The notes beneath the pieces were generated by a model. It made no database searches. It had not been told where the DNA came from and was given only the letters and a program-made list of their open reading frames with translations. Below, piece after piece: positions 26,801 through 41,800 of a stretch of DNA of 64,000 nt. Made by a program: the position numbers and the translations under genes. The stretch lies in the NCBI GenBank assembly GCA_947247005.1, contig OX365955.1:33707822-33771821 (forward strand). Direction: 5' to 3'. Each line of letters begins with the position of its first letter. The stretch's first letter is position 1. Source of the stretch: Spisula solida. Lineage: Eukaryota > Mollusca > Bivalvia > Venerida > Mactridae.

Positions 26801-29800
26801 ATTGCCAGTTAATTGATAGGCTGTGAAAGTTATAACATACTGTAAAATTATTTATAATTAAGGTTGATTAATTTTCTTTAATTTCGCGGATGAACTAAAT
26901 CGTGAAATTAAATTCCCTCGAACAATTGACATCACAAATACATAACAAGATAATTTTCTGTCAAATGTTAAAATCCATGAATTTCAGTAACCACCAAATT
27001 ACAATTTTACCAAAATCTGCAAAATTTAATACGGACGAACATGAATGATTTCGCAGTGGTTGAATGGTAGACTGATGTATATGATTACAACAGTTACCTG
27101 TGTGACTGAAGTCTATGATTACAACAGTTACCTGCGTGACTGAAGTCTATGATTACAACAGCTACCTGTGTGACTGAAGTATATGATTACAACAGTTACC
27201 TGCGTGACTGAAGTCTATGATTACAACTGTTACCTGCGTGACTGAAGTCTATGATTACAACAGCTACCTGTGTGACTGAAGTCTATGATTACAACTGTTA
27301 CCTGCGTGACTGAAGTCTATGATTACAACAGTTACCTGTGTGACTGAAGTCTATGATTACAACTGTTACCTGTGTGACTGAAGTCTATGATTACAACAGC
27401 TACCTGTGTGACTGAAGTCTATGATTACAACAGTTACCTGCGTGACTGAAGTCTATGATTACAACAGTGTGATTAAAGTCTATGATTACAACAGTTACCT
27501 GTGTGACTGAAGTCTATGATTACCACAGTAACCTGTGTTATTAAAGTCTATGATTACAACAGTTACCTGCGTGACTGAAGTCTATGATTACAACAGTTAC
27601 CTGCGTGACTGAAGTCTATGATTACAACTGTTACCTGCGTGACTGAAGTCTATGATTACAACAGTTACCTGTGTGACTGAAGTCTATGATTACAACTGTT
27701 ACCTGTGTGACTGAAGTCTATGATTACAACAGATACCTGTGTGATTAAAGTCTATGATTACAACAGCTACCTGCGTGACTGAAGTCTATGATTACAACAG
27801 CTACCTGCGTGACTGAAGTCTATGATTACAACAGCTACCTGCGTGACTGAAGTCTATGATTACAACAGCTACCTGCGTGACTGAAGTCTATGATTACAAC
27901 TGTTACCTGCGTGACTGAAGTCTATGATTACAACAGCTACCTGTGAGACTGAAGTCTATGATTACAACAGTTACCTGCGTGACTGAAGTCTATGATTACA
28001 ACAGTTACCTGTGTGACTGAAGTCTATGATTACAACAGTTACCTGTGTGATTAAAGTCTATGATTACAACAGTTACCTGCGTGACTGAAGTCTATGATTA
28101 CAACAGTTACCTGCGTGACTGAAGTCTATGATTACAACTGTTACCTGCGTGACTGAAGTCTATGATTACAACAGTTACCTGTGTGACTGAAGTCTATGAT
28201 TACAACAGCTACCTGCGTGACTGAAGTCTATGATTACAACAGCTACCTGCGTGACTTAAGTCTATAATTACAACAGTTACCTGCGTGACTGCGGACACTC
28301 TATTGTTTAAAGGTGTTGAACTAGCTCTACCCGAGACCTTCAAAATATGGAACATTTTAAAACCACAGCAAACTTGTCTAAGAGCAAGTACTATGTATAT
28401 ACTAAATTATAAGTGATACACAGCTGTATTACCAGCAGATATTACACAATTCTAGTGATAAGTCATATCTATTATGGTGGGTATACTGTTTTATCAAACA
28501 CTGACGCAAATCCTAAACTTATTTTAAAAATTAAATCTGTATAATTCTTTAACAACTATAATTTGGAGACAGATATGGTTTGTAGGTGCTTAGTTACTGA
28601 ATCATTAATATTGCAGATATCTTTACCACAATTTGTAGCTGGTACAGAATTATTAGGAATATAATTTTGAACGAAATTTTAAGATTGCCATAAGTGCTTT
28701 GATAAAACAGTGCCTAGACCCTAGACATGACAGACATATGTTGACATATATGTGGAATGAAAAATTAGTGTTCCAAAGTCTGAATGCATGATATAATCCA
28801 TTAACAGTAGTTTTAAAATATTTTGGGTGTGGCACCTTTAACTTGAACCAAATGATTGCCTTATTATGTATTAATGATTGCCATTTTAATACAAATGTAT
28901 GTATGTAAGTGATGTATCAATTAATTCTTCCTTGTCACCACACCTAGTCACCACACCTTGTCACCAAACCTAGCCGCCACTATGAAATAACTTTCAATAT
29001 ACCATGAATATTAATGCATGTAAAATGTTCAAGTTAGTCAACTATTGTAATAGAGTATCCTCAATACCGCCTCCTTGATAGCCTTATGCTAGAGCATCTA
29101 CATCGAGTGTGGGAGGTCCTGGGTTGGATCCCAGGCAGCTGGTTTCCAATGGCGAAATAAAAATGGTACCAGAAATTTCCTTGCTAGTTGCTCAGCAAGA
29201 AGCTGGCTTTTCTTCTCTCATACCCTCGTAGCAGTGGATGACATCAGGAATGAGGTGTCGAGAGTGATATATATAAGTTTGAAAAACTTGTTTCACTATC
29301 AACCTTAAAAATTTACAGTGGAACTCTGTTATAACGAATCTAGGGACCCAGAATTTCTTTCGCTATACTGTTAACCAATTTACATTCGCAAATACTAACT
29401 TTTGCGTTTTGCTGATCGTCAGCATTTTCGCGACTACAAACTTTCGCGTTTTTAAGTTATCCGCAATGTCAAATTAATGTTTTAAGCACCTTAAGCGAGA
29501 AATAATTTCTCTACTGTAAAATCATTGATATTCGTGGGGGGGGTTAATTTCATGGATTTTGTGGATAAACTCAACAAGCAATGAAATCCCCAATGAATGA
29601 TTATACAAATAACTATGTCAAGTTTACTGTGACTGCCTTACTTGCTTTCAAGTTCTAATAATTTGTGTGAATTTTGTCCTTGCCATTTTTTCCTAAAATT
29701 TGAAATTATTTCCCCTTAAAATGGTCTTTTTTACCAAAACCAGGCAATTTTGTCCCAAATGATTATATTTTACTATGTATATTTACAGATGGCATGTTAT

Positions 29801-32800
29801 CTATGAGAGCCAGACCACCGCCATCAGATGATTTCATCGACATATTTCAAAAGTTCAAATTTGCCTTCAATTTACTGGTATGTATGCTTTATTCTTAAGC
29901 TAAATATGTACCATATATTTGTGACCATAAGTCCACTTCAGTCATAAGTCTACTTCAGTATACCTGTTTGGAGTATCTAAATCCTGTGTTTGGACTAGGC
30001 CAGTTTACTGATCGAAAAAACAAAGTTGTGCTACTACCAGAATGAACATTTTGTGTGATGAACCATACAGTAACAAATGCTGATTGCTCTCAACACATCG
30101 TCGCCTTAGTATTATCTTGCGCTAACTACACAATTTCAGTTTTCGAGAAAAAGCGCTTCAAAGATTCAGATATCATAATCTCACTCAACATTGGTCGATT
30201 TGCAAGAAATAAAAAAGATTATTATTTGTACTAGAATAAGCTACATTCACCATGAATTTTAATACCCCATGACCAACAGTTCACTCTCAAATTGAAAAAG
30301 TATTTTAGAGATAGCTCATAAAGTGTAACAATATTTTGATTTTCTTTAGTATTATACTGAGCTATCAGGAGATAGGACTTGAAATAAGAACGTTTTAAGC
30401 GAAACTGTTTCCTTTATTGTTGATCATTTTCGTGTCTATTTTTAGCTATCTACAAGGAATGACGTCATTTTAAGAATTTGTGTGACGAAATGCTTCTTTT
30501 TGATTGGTTGTTCAACATTTGTTAGGATTATAGTGCGCTATCTCACGTAGATAGCTCAAAATAACCCTTACTTTTGAGTGTGAAATGTTGAGTTAGCGTA
30601 AGGTGTGACGCCCAAACTTCGTAATGGATGCTTCCATTTTGAAAACAATGGGTGCATTAGATAGCTCAACATATTAGGAAACCAGGGGTGTAATTATCTC
30701 AAAAAATGATTTTTTGTAGATAGCTCAAAATAATCCTAAGTCGACGACATGCCAAATATGGCTATATTCTACTTGTTTCGGAGTCTTTGTGATATGTGTT
30801 GACCTATTTGAACAGTTTAATAAATCTGGAGAACAAGATTTGCACATAATGATTATGCTCACTTTGGGGGACTAGATTTAAGCATAATGATAATTTTCAC
30901 TTTGGGGGACTAGATTTGAGCATATTGATAATACTCACTTTGGGGACTAGATTTAAGCATAATGATAATTCTCACTTTGGGGACTAGATTTCAGCTTATT
31001 GATAATACTCACTTTGGGGGACTAGATTTGAGCATATTGATAATACTCACTTTGGGGACTAGGTTTCAGCATATTGATAATACTCACTTTGGGGACTAGA
31101 TTTGAGCATATTGATAATGCTCACTTTGGGGACTAGATTTGAGCATATTGTTAATACTCACTTTGGTGACTAGATTAAGCATAATGATAATGCTCACTTT
31201 GGGGACTAGGTTTGAGCATATTGATAATGATCACTTAGCCAACTATCAGTTTCTCGTATAGAGAGCATAATTATGTTTGTAGAGATGTCACACTTTTTCA
31301 CTTTTACCATAATGCTCATTTTGTTTTGAGATATTGATATTTGTTTCAGGCAAAGTTAAAGGCACACATACATGATCCTAATGCACCAGAACTTGTCCAC
31401 TTCCTCTTCACACCTTTAAGTTTGATTTATGAAGCAAGCCGGGACCCGATACATGGATATCGTGACCTTAGTGGTGATGCCGTGTCCCCGTTATTACTTC
31501 TAGATGCAAAGCAGTTACTGCTGAATTGTCTTACATCGAAAGAAATGGATTTGTGGCAACGGCTCGGTAAATCATGGACCCAACCCAGGTTAGTTCTGTC
31601 TGAGAATGTCCATTGATTGAATCTCAAACTTACATTTTGAACATTTTGGAACCCTTTTCCACTTGTGGAGTTTTTGTCCGAGTCTTGTGGAAGAGCAAAT
31701 TTATACTTGTTAAATATAAATGAGCATAGCAACAAGTGAAATAAAATTTGATCTTTCACCAAAAATCAACAAATCTTCAGTCTGCATTATATGCTTTAAT
31801 TTCTCGTAAAATGGTAAAGTAATAATTATTTAATTAGAAAAAATACGTTTGAATTATCTAATTAGAAAAAATATGTTTGAATTAGAATGTCACGATGAGA
31901 CAATTATGAGGTCATAATGACATAATGTATGATTTGATGCTGGTCATAATGACATAATGTATGATTTGATGCTGGTCATAATGACATAATGTATGATTTG
32001 ATGCCGGTCATAATGACATAATGTATGATTTGATGCCGGTCATAATGACATAATGTATGATTTGATGACGGTCATAATGACATAATGTATGATTTGATGC
32101 CGGGCATAATGACATTATGTATGATTTGATGCCGGGCATAATGACATAATGTATGATTTGATGCCGGTCATAATGACATAATGTATGATTTGATGCCGGG
32201 CATAATGACATAATGTATTATTTGATGCCGGGCATAATGACATAATGTATGATTTGATGCCGGGCATCTTTGACTTTACGTTTCTTCTGTAAAATGTTAT
32301 TTTCACTGATGCATCTCTATACACCCTTTCAATTAAGACTGTAATTGAATTGTCGCCCTTTAATGACGAAGGTAAGGGGGCACGTAGGGAATATCTGAGC
32401 CAACTACCGGTTAGCGAATAAAGAAAATAAACAATGTGTCAACTTTAAACCACTGTCAATCACATTATACTCCATCAAATTTTAAAACCTTTATATTTAC
32501 GAAAACTAGATAACATAGCCTCTTAAGTAATGTAACTATAACATTTTTCAATGATGAAAATATAAATGCCATGTTTACTGACCGGGAATTTTATGGGCGA
32601 GAAAAAGTAAAATTATGAAACAAATTGAATACTCATCAATTAGCGCTGGAGTCGCTCAATTATATTATTATTTCAAGTTTTAAAAAACTAGACAAATTAA
32701 TCTTTCCGCCAATGGTATCACTGTTCAAATAAAATGTCCAAAATTAAGTTAAATGGAGGGGACCCAAAAGGAGAGCCATATTCCGCGCATAAAGAATAAA

Positions 32801-35800
32801 TGTCCATTCATGTTTGACTCATGTTTAAACTAGCATAAATACGGTATATAAAGAAATTATGGATTCAATAATTGATCACATTTGTGCATATTACCCGACA
32901 CCAAAGAATGTTTGTTTTATTATGATATCAAAATGATGAATATCCAACCAGAAATAAAAGTCAAATTTATTATGGTGAGAAATTTCTTTCTTTATTTTGT
33001 ACTGACATCTATAGGGGGCGCCATGTTCACACTTTTTCTCCATATCAAATACAAGTAACATAAATTTGTTGTACAATATAAACATCTTTATTGAAAAACA
33101 CAACTATAAAACCCTATCTTAACAAATTTAACCTAACATTATCAATATCGATGAATCATAATTATCTGTTTGCTCTAGCTTATAGAATTATCGTTCATTT
33201 GTTTTTACCCCCAGCCTATGTCACATCCGGTAAGGGAGATAGCTCTGCATGCATGATAACCGCTTATTTGAGGGGGTGTATAATCCATTGATAGTATATA
33301 GTAAATGTTTGTACATGTAATAATGGGCCGCTATTATTGCTATTTCAGGGAGGAATATATGGGATCAGTGCCACCATACAATCCACGTTTCTACAACGGC
33401 TTTCAACCTTCTCCGCAATACGTGGACGAGATCAATCAGGGTGTCAGTGATCTTAGATCTTCTGTAAGATACTGTAGTAGAGTATTCCACACATTCCTAA
33501 CATGTTTAACTCTTTACTCCATAGATACACTACAATTCATTATACCATGTTCATCACCATATACAATGTAGTTTCTACTTATGAGTATGGGGAGGGGAGA
33601 TAATTCAGATATAATTATTGACTTAATAAGACACCTTATCAAGAGAGACTATTCTTGATATTTGTATTTGAAATGTGTACACATTCTAGCAATTTATACA
33701 GCTCTGCTGATCAGGGTTATGGGTAGAACATTGTGTGTCACCTGAGCAATCCAGGTTCTTGTTTCATTATGATGGTCATAATAGATTACGGGAATTATAT
33801 ATGGGTTTGTGAAGTTATGTGCATGAGGCTTTGTATGGTGTGTTGTCTGAATCTATTTTAGAAGAGTTACAGGCCTTGTTAAAAAAATCTAGCTTTCGTA
33901 CAAAATTCTATTTGCTTGACTTTATGTGTATAAAATATTCTGAAGAAATGAGATGACCAAATAAAATAAAGTCAAAGACGTGTGTTTGTATTTGACATCA
34001 AATTATCAGAAATGTAACAAATTGGTTTATTTTGTAGGAAAGAATGATCTCTTACCCAGAGCATTCACTAGGCATGTCAAGAAGGGAAGACCCCTATGTT
34101 TTAAGGACTTCTGAAAGACGTGAGGACCCTTATCGAATGACTGAAAGACGAGATGAGTTCAGGTCTAGTGAAAGACGTGAGGACCCGTACAGAATGACAG
34201 AGCGACGTGAAGACCCTTATAGGATGACCGAGAGAAGGGATGACCTTTACTCCAGGGATATACGATCATCTGAGCGACGAGATGATTATAACCGCCCGCC
34301 TTCACCGAAAGGTTATGAACAGTAAGTATTACATATCTGTTCATTTGTACGATTTCCATATACAGTCAAACTTATCTAGAAAGACCACCCATAGGAACGG
34401 CAAAATATGGTCTCTGTTGACACACGGTCTGCTAGGAGATAAAATTGGTCTCTTTTAGCAGGCTAAATATCAATTGAGGGGTGACAATATTCCTGCTTTA
34501 TTCGAAATTCCGAATTTATCTATTCTAAAAAGGCTATGATTTCTGACCTGATTGGATGAAAATTTGGCAAAATTATGGTCAAATTAATCTGCTCTGAATA
34601 ATTTTTGTATAATACAAATAGAGTTAAAATTAGCATTGAATATGGTGTGATCGGGTTGTAAATTTTAGTGTTTGTTGCAGACAGGTTTTGTTACAGACTA
34701 TAAGTAAACGGTCTTTGTTCATAGGTGGTCTCTTAACAGAGGTTTGACTGTATAGCTGTATAACAATATAGTGTTGCTGTGATCAGTTTGTTGCTGGTTG
34801 TATGTGATAGTGTACTGCTTAACATGAGTCGTTTTATACCATTGTTCTGTGTGGACATAACATGTCACCGTGGTAAGTGACGTAATCCTTGGCAAAGAAT
34901 GCTAGTAAAAATATGTCAAAGCAAAGTTAAAAACAACCGTCATTATTTTATTCTTTGACAGATTTTAGTGAGACATCCTTGACACTCAAAGTGAGGTAGT
35001 ATGTTAGTTGGTTGGAAAACATATATTGACAGTACACATTTTAAGCTGGAGCGTCGAGGATGTCGTCTTTATCGACCAAAGAACAAAATTATATAATTAT
35101 ATATATATATACAGTTGTTTTAACTTCGTGTTGTCAGATTGTTAGGTGCCATCTAGGCCAAACATTACGTCACATAGCGTGTGGTATGTCGTCACATAGC
35201 ATACAGTATGTATACAATGTTGTTGCTATAATCTGTTGTTAACACTATATCATTATGTTGTTATACCAATGTAGAAATTATCACCCAATCATGTGTCTTG
35301 CCAATATCTTATTGCAGCTTTGATCAGTGGCTATGGTAGGTCAATATTGCACATCTGACTGCACACAGTCCATACAATTTAGTTATATGTATGATACCTT
35401 ATAGCTGCCATAGATGTTAGTACAAGCGTAATCAGCACTGGCCAGGACATTTGTGTAACTTTTTGCTTATGCATTTTACATGTATGCAATTAAACAAATC
35501 TGCTTATTAGGTTGCCTACTGTTTTATGTTTGTGTGTTGTATAAGTACTATTTTATCTATTAGTTGAATGTTATAAGCTGCATGTTTTCAGAGAAGAGTC
35601 TGACTTTTACTCCAAGTTTTGGTGAGTCTTAATAGTTCCTGCAAGATTCTTCAATATTTCTTATTTTCACTGAGGTTTTTTTTGTAGACTAGTTTTGCTG
35701 AGTTTGTTTGTTAACTACAAATGTTAACTCTATTACTACCAAACAACTGTGGACAGTTTCTGTTTAAATAAAGACAGTTTTACACAATTACCCCACCCAC

Positions 35801-38800
35801 CAAAGTTATTCTTGTTTTGTTCCAACTTTTTAACTCTGTTTGTTCACTATCTATATAACACATCTATCTAAAGTTCTGTCTAACATATTTTATAAACCTT
35901 TTCCATCATTAACTGTGAATTTGTGATGTTTTACACTAATTTCTGCTCCTTTGCTACTGGAAACTTAATGTTGTTAACATAGTATCATTTCTCAAAATGT
36001 GTGGTTATGAATAACTTATTATTCTTTGACCTTTAACTTTGAAAATATATGGAACTATTGAGACTGTAAGGCCAAAGTTTTTATGCCCCGGCATCTACTG
36101 ATGTGGGGGGCATATAGTGATTGTCCTGTCCCGGCATCTACAGATGTGGGAGGCATATAGTGATTGTCCTGTCCCGGCATCTACTGATGTGGGAGGCATA
36201 TAGTAATTGTCCTGTCCCGGCATCTACTGATGTGGGAGGCATATAGTGATTGTCCTGTCCCGGCAGCTACTGATGTGGGAGGCATATAGTGATTGTCCTG
36301 TCCCGGCAGCTACTGATGTGGGAGGCATATAGTAATTGTCCTGTCCCGGCATCTACTGATGTGGGAGGCATATAGTAATTGTCCTGTCCCGGCATCTACT
36401 GATGCGGGAGGCATATAGTAATTGTCCTGTCCCGGCATCTACTGATGCAGGAGGCATATAGTGATTGTCCTGTTTGTTTGTTTGTCCGTAACAAAATAAT
36501 GTCCTAAGGATGATAATAAAGAAATATTTGGTAGTTATATATGATTACATGCATGATTGCCTGCGATTGTTACTTGTACCGAAACATCAAACCTTAACGA
36601 AAACGCTAAGAGGACTCTTGGCTTCGTCCATTATCCAGTATTTAGTCCATGAAATTTGAAACCTAGCAATCCTGGTTTGGTTCTCGAGTGCAGCAGGTCA
36701 TAATATTATCCTTCCATAGAAATTTGACGTGTAAATTGTCCTCCTTATGTGGAGAAGTTGCTGGTTCCCGGTGGAAGGGTAAGTTAGTACTGGTTAGAAC
36801 ATACTTGTAGTACCGGAATACTGGTTAAGTGAATGTACCACCGTAAATTGCTGTAAAATCATTACTGTTCGAGGGGGTTGACTTTTCGTTAATTTGGTTA
36901 TTTAACTTGACCACGAAATCTAATGCCAACGATTAATCAACCTCCCATATACAGAACATGGATTTACACGTTTCATGTTTTGTAATGTATGAATTTTCGA
37001 CCCTACAAAAATACATTTTTATCAAGATCCACTAAATTTAATGCCCGCGAAAATATATGATTTTACAGTATTGAAACATTGTTGAGAAATAGAATTAATA
37101 CTATATAAACAAGAGTATTCTTAGTTTGCGAATGAGCGAGCTGTAAGCTACATTGCATCATAAATATAATAACACTGAGGCTACTGATTCCATTGAATAT
37201 TCTTGACTACTTCCCCGATTATTTAGAAAGAAACACACAATTTTGCTGGATCAAATACTCCAGACCAACTTAGCCTTCACCACTGACCTCTATGTTACAA
37301 GTCTGGATGTGTTAGTGAAAAACATGTTTCAATAGTTATGTGCTAATTCAACCAAAATGAAAAGCATGTGAATGTTTGTTGTATGAGAGTAAATAACCAG
37401 GTTATATAATCTATTACTGTATACCCCCATTTTAGTCCTGCATGGAATGCATTATGCAATGTATTTTGTGTATTTATTTTTATAGTGAGAAGCACACTAA
37501 TAAGTGGGTTGGTACTGTTAAAATTTGAAATATGTGACTGTTATCAGTATTATTACATGTCCACAGGTTAAAACGCTTGATGGTACCGGGTCGATACCAT
37601 CACTATGCAACTACTTCCGAAAAAATTCCTACTATATTTTAACACAATGTTTATTAAATAATTTAGCAATGGGACAGTGTCAAACAGAATGTTGATTCAA
37701 TCTCAGAATAATACCTAATTTAGCAATAGAACAGTGTCAAACAGAATGTTGATTCAATCTCAGAATAATACCTAATTTAGCAATAGAACAGTGTCAAACA
37801 GAATGTTGATTCAATCTCAGAATAATACCTAATTTAGCAATAGAACAGTGTCAAACAGAATGTTGATTCAATCTCAGAATAATACCTAATTTAGCAATAG
37901 AACAGTGTCAAACAGAATGTTGATTCAATCTCAGTATAATACCTAATTTAGCAATAGAACAGTGTCAAACAGAATGTTGATTCAATCTCAGAATAATACC
38001 TAATTTAGCAATAGAACAGTGTCAAACAGAATGTTGATTCAATCTCAGAATAATACCTAATTTAGCAATGGGACAGTGTCAAACAGAGTGTTGATTCAAT
38101 CTCAGAATAATACCTAATTTAGCAATAGAACAGTGTCAAACAGAATGGTTGTTGACATATTTTCTGATGTCAGTTGAATCATTTCTTGTGACTGTCGAAT
38201 CCGGGAAGATGGTTTCTGGTAGTGTACACTGTGCTTTGGTTTTATTGTCCTGTACACAATAGAGCGATTATTGCGGAGTGGATCTAGCATTCTACATATT
38301 AGTAACCTTTGAGTCTGTCCATCTAGTCTCAATGGTTGGACCTTCTCCATGATGCACCCACCCAGTATATGGTAGACCCCTACTTGCAGGTGATAGATAT
38401 TGTACCCTCTGATCCAAAATATCGGACTTGTAGGTATAAGCCTGTAGTTTAAGCCTGTACGTACAAATGTTGAAACTTAAGGTGGTATTGCTAGATAAGG
38501 TTCCTGAGTACAAAATGCTAAGCTTGCAGGATTTAATAAGCCTGTATTTGACCATGTTCTGATGCTGTATGGATTAACAATTTCAGGAATAAGCGATCAT
38601 CGGTACGAGACCCGATGCCAGCTGCACCAAGAACTCGTGCAGAAGAAAACCAGTCATTTTCTCAGGATTTGAAGCGAATGGGAGCAACGTAAGTAGAACT
38701 TCTTATGTTACAAATTTACAGATTTATAATCAGTACATAAAGGTGCTAAACTCCAGGCTACTCTTTTATCAAAGCACTTACGAAACTATTAAGTTACGCC

Positions 38801-41800
38801 CAAATTTAAATTCTATATTATTTTTTTACAACTAATAATTGTGATAAAGGGATCTGCAGTATTAATAGTGTTCCAATTAATGAACTGCTTCAAACCATAA
38901 TAACTATGTCCCCAATTAGTATTTGTTAAATAATTATACCCCCAGATACATAGTATATGGGTGCTATATTGGAGTCATGCTTGAGGATGGTTGGTTGGTC
39001 TGTTGGTCGGTCGGTTGGTCCGTATAATTTTGTCCACGCTATTTCTCTGTCACCAATGGTCGGATTTTAATGAAACTTGGTATGAATGATCAGTACCAAG
39101 TCTAGTTGTGCATATCGTCAGCACACATTAGTCGGATCAATTTTAAGGTAGTTATGGCCCGTTGTTTTTTAGCTCACCTGTCACAAAGTGACACGGTGAG
39201 CTTTTGTGATCACTCGTCATCCATCGTCCGTCCGTCGTCTGTCCACAATTTGTTTGTGTAGACACTAGAGATCACAACTTTGGCCTAATCTTTATGAAAC
39301 TTCACAATAATCATGTCAACAAAATCTAGGTCAAGTTCGATATTGGGTCATCCGGGGTCAAAAACTAGGTCACAAGGTCAAATCATAGAAAAACCTTGTG
39401 TAGTCACTAGTCTAGAGGTCACAATTTTGGACTTATCTGTATGAAACCTGGTCACAATGATCATCACAACAACATCTAGGTCAAGTTTGATATTGGGTCA
39501 TCCGGGGTCAAAAACTAGGTCACAAGGTCAAATCATAGAAAAACCTTGTGTAGTCATTAGAGGTCACAATTGTGGCCTAATCTTTATGAAACTTGGTCAC
39601 AATGCGTCCCTTTGGTGCAACAAGGTTGTATCTCAATTTTTCACTTTTTTCAGGAAGAGGAAATAACTTGATTATTTTGTTACAAATTGATAAAATAATT
39701 TTGGCTTTTGATATCTAATTCAGTAAAACAATACATTTAAGTTGATACATAAAACAAACAACAAAAATAAACTATAAAAGAGATTTTGATCAATGTTCCA
39801 GATACAACCTTGTTGCACCAAATAAATCTGGATTATTATTAAAATGTTTGGCGCAACAAGGTTGTATCTCAACATATTTTAGAAATTCATTTTACAATTT
39901 TTTTCAATGTATTTTGTAATGATGTTTATAAACACATTAACAATGTTGATTAAGTTATCATCACATTTGTGACTAAAATATTGCAAAAATCCTTTTTTGC
40001 CTGCCTTTTTAAAGAAAAAGGGAGCTACCAGAATTGCCAGAGTCATATTCCAAAATTTTGTTATGTAAAAGACTCATATCTTCTGAAGTATAAAACATAT
40101 TCATTCGAAACTTATAACATATACTTAATGTCTGTATATCATCACATACATTATACCCCTTAATATATGTAATGTATTTTGATGGAGTTATGGCCCTTTA
40201 TAAACTTAGATTTGGGTTTAAAAGTCAATTTTTATGCAGAACGCACACAACTTCCGAAGTATTACCTATATCATCTTAATATTTAAAACATTTATCAAGT
40301 GTCAAATACTCCACCTAATAAGTGCACTTGCATCCCATAACTTTAGAATGTATTTGGACGGAGTTATCACCCTTTTAACTTAGATTTTTAGGGGTAATTA
40401 GTGAAAGTTTTATGAAGTAGACATATAAAGTCGAAGTATTAGACATACTCACTTGACACTTCTTACATAGATGTTTAATAACCCAATTATCCAATACTTA
40501 CATCATGTCACAGTTATGGCACTTTTAACTTAGATATCTGGATTGAAAATTAGAAGCATTTCTGCAGTAGTAGTTAAAACTTAAAATGACCCCATGACAA
40601 ACACTGAACCACCCTGTCAACCAGTCCCCCATTACAAATACTGACCCACCCTGTCAACTGGTCCCCCATTACAAATACTGAACCACCATGTCAACCGGTC
40701 CACCCATTACAAACACTGAACCACTTTGTCAACTGGTCCCCCATTACAAATACTGAACCACCATGTCAACCAGTCCCCCATTACAAACACTGAACCACTC
40801 TGTCAACTGGTCTTCCCCATTACAAACACTGAACCACCCTGTCAACTGGTCCTCCCCATTACAAACACTGAACTACCCTGTCAACTGGCCCTCCCCATTA
40901 CAAACACTGAACCACCCTGTCAACCTATATATCCCCATTAAAAACACTGAACCACCTTACTGTCAACCACAGTTTGACATAACTTATGTTTAAGAAATGA
41001 TATATATGAAAAATCATGGTATACCGGCTGTATTACAATGGTTTAAAATCCTGATGTGTAGGATTTAGCCATGAAGGCTGAAATGTTGAGTGGTTAATAC
41101 AAAAGCGCCAGAAAGACAAACTGTTGTTAAACAAAAGGTAAAATACGGCTTTTAAATATTTTACTTCAATTCAAACATGATTGGATGATGTTATAAAAAT
41201 GATGTGACATCACTTCCATCGGTATATGAAACGTTATACAACGCTATTCTTGCTCTTTGTCTATATAAGTTGTAGTCATGTTAGAATAAAGATGAACATA
41301 TTGCATAAATAATGTATTGACATTTGACTATAATTATATTAAATATAAAAGATTGATGAAATAAAAAACTAGAGTTTGCATTTTAATTCTCTTGCAATAA
41401 TACAAAATATGTATTTGCATTAATAATCACAATTTGATTGTTCTGTTGCTGTATACCAAAATGCTTTGGATCAGAACTAGTCACTTACGTCATAGTAGCT
41501 TAGTAGTGACATCATGTTATACTAGTAATGTGCATTACTGAGATATTTTTCAGCCAGATTTTAGATAACACTAGAATTATCACTGTCGTGAACAGGGCCC
41601 CGTGGTAGCATGTTGTAAGAGGGGGAGGGGAAGAGTGTAGGAGTATGATGGGGTTGCATAATTATCAGCACTATAAGTTTCTGTACTAAGACACAATAAC
41701 AAAGTCAGATCTCAAACTTTCATGTGTTGATGCCTGAAATAAAGTAATTCACTCCCTTCTAAAATTCAATAAAAACTGTTTGACAAGCGCAGGTTTAATT

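Larger units (their letters stand above)
26007..29788 (+). other. Intron 8
   Basis: It contains a TACTGTAAAAT element (26838-27058), a large 34-bp minisatellite (27080-28290), a tRNA-SINE (29075-29310) and fragments of TA-type elements (29320-29600). The stretches 26010-26830 and 28300-29070 are otherwise unremarkable. Confidence 0.6.
35622..38586 (+). other. Intron 13
   Basis: It holds the 43-bp array (36083-36475), a TACTGTAAAAT element (36851-37070) and a 57-bp array (37660-38145). The other sequence is AT-rich without recognised features. Confidence 0.6.

Noticed and set aside
27080..28290. CRISPR-like regular repeats
   Set aside because: Units are contiguous with no unique spacers, in a eukaryotic intron. 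It is a minisatellite; the same applies to the other arrays.
31427..31762. 111-residue minus-strand open frame
   Set aside because: It is antisense to the conserved EPS8 exon at 31350-31588.
34044..34325. Independent small gene starting at the ATG at 34044
   Set aside because: The open frame is part of an exon with acceptor and donor in phase with EPS8, and the ATG is internal.
38114..38555. Minus-strand open frames of 78 and 87 residues
   Set aside because: They have no homology or splice support and partly overlap the end of the 57-bp array.
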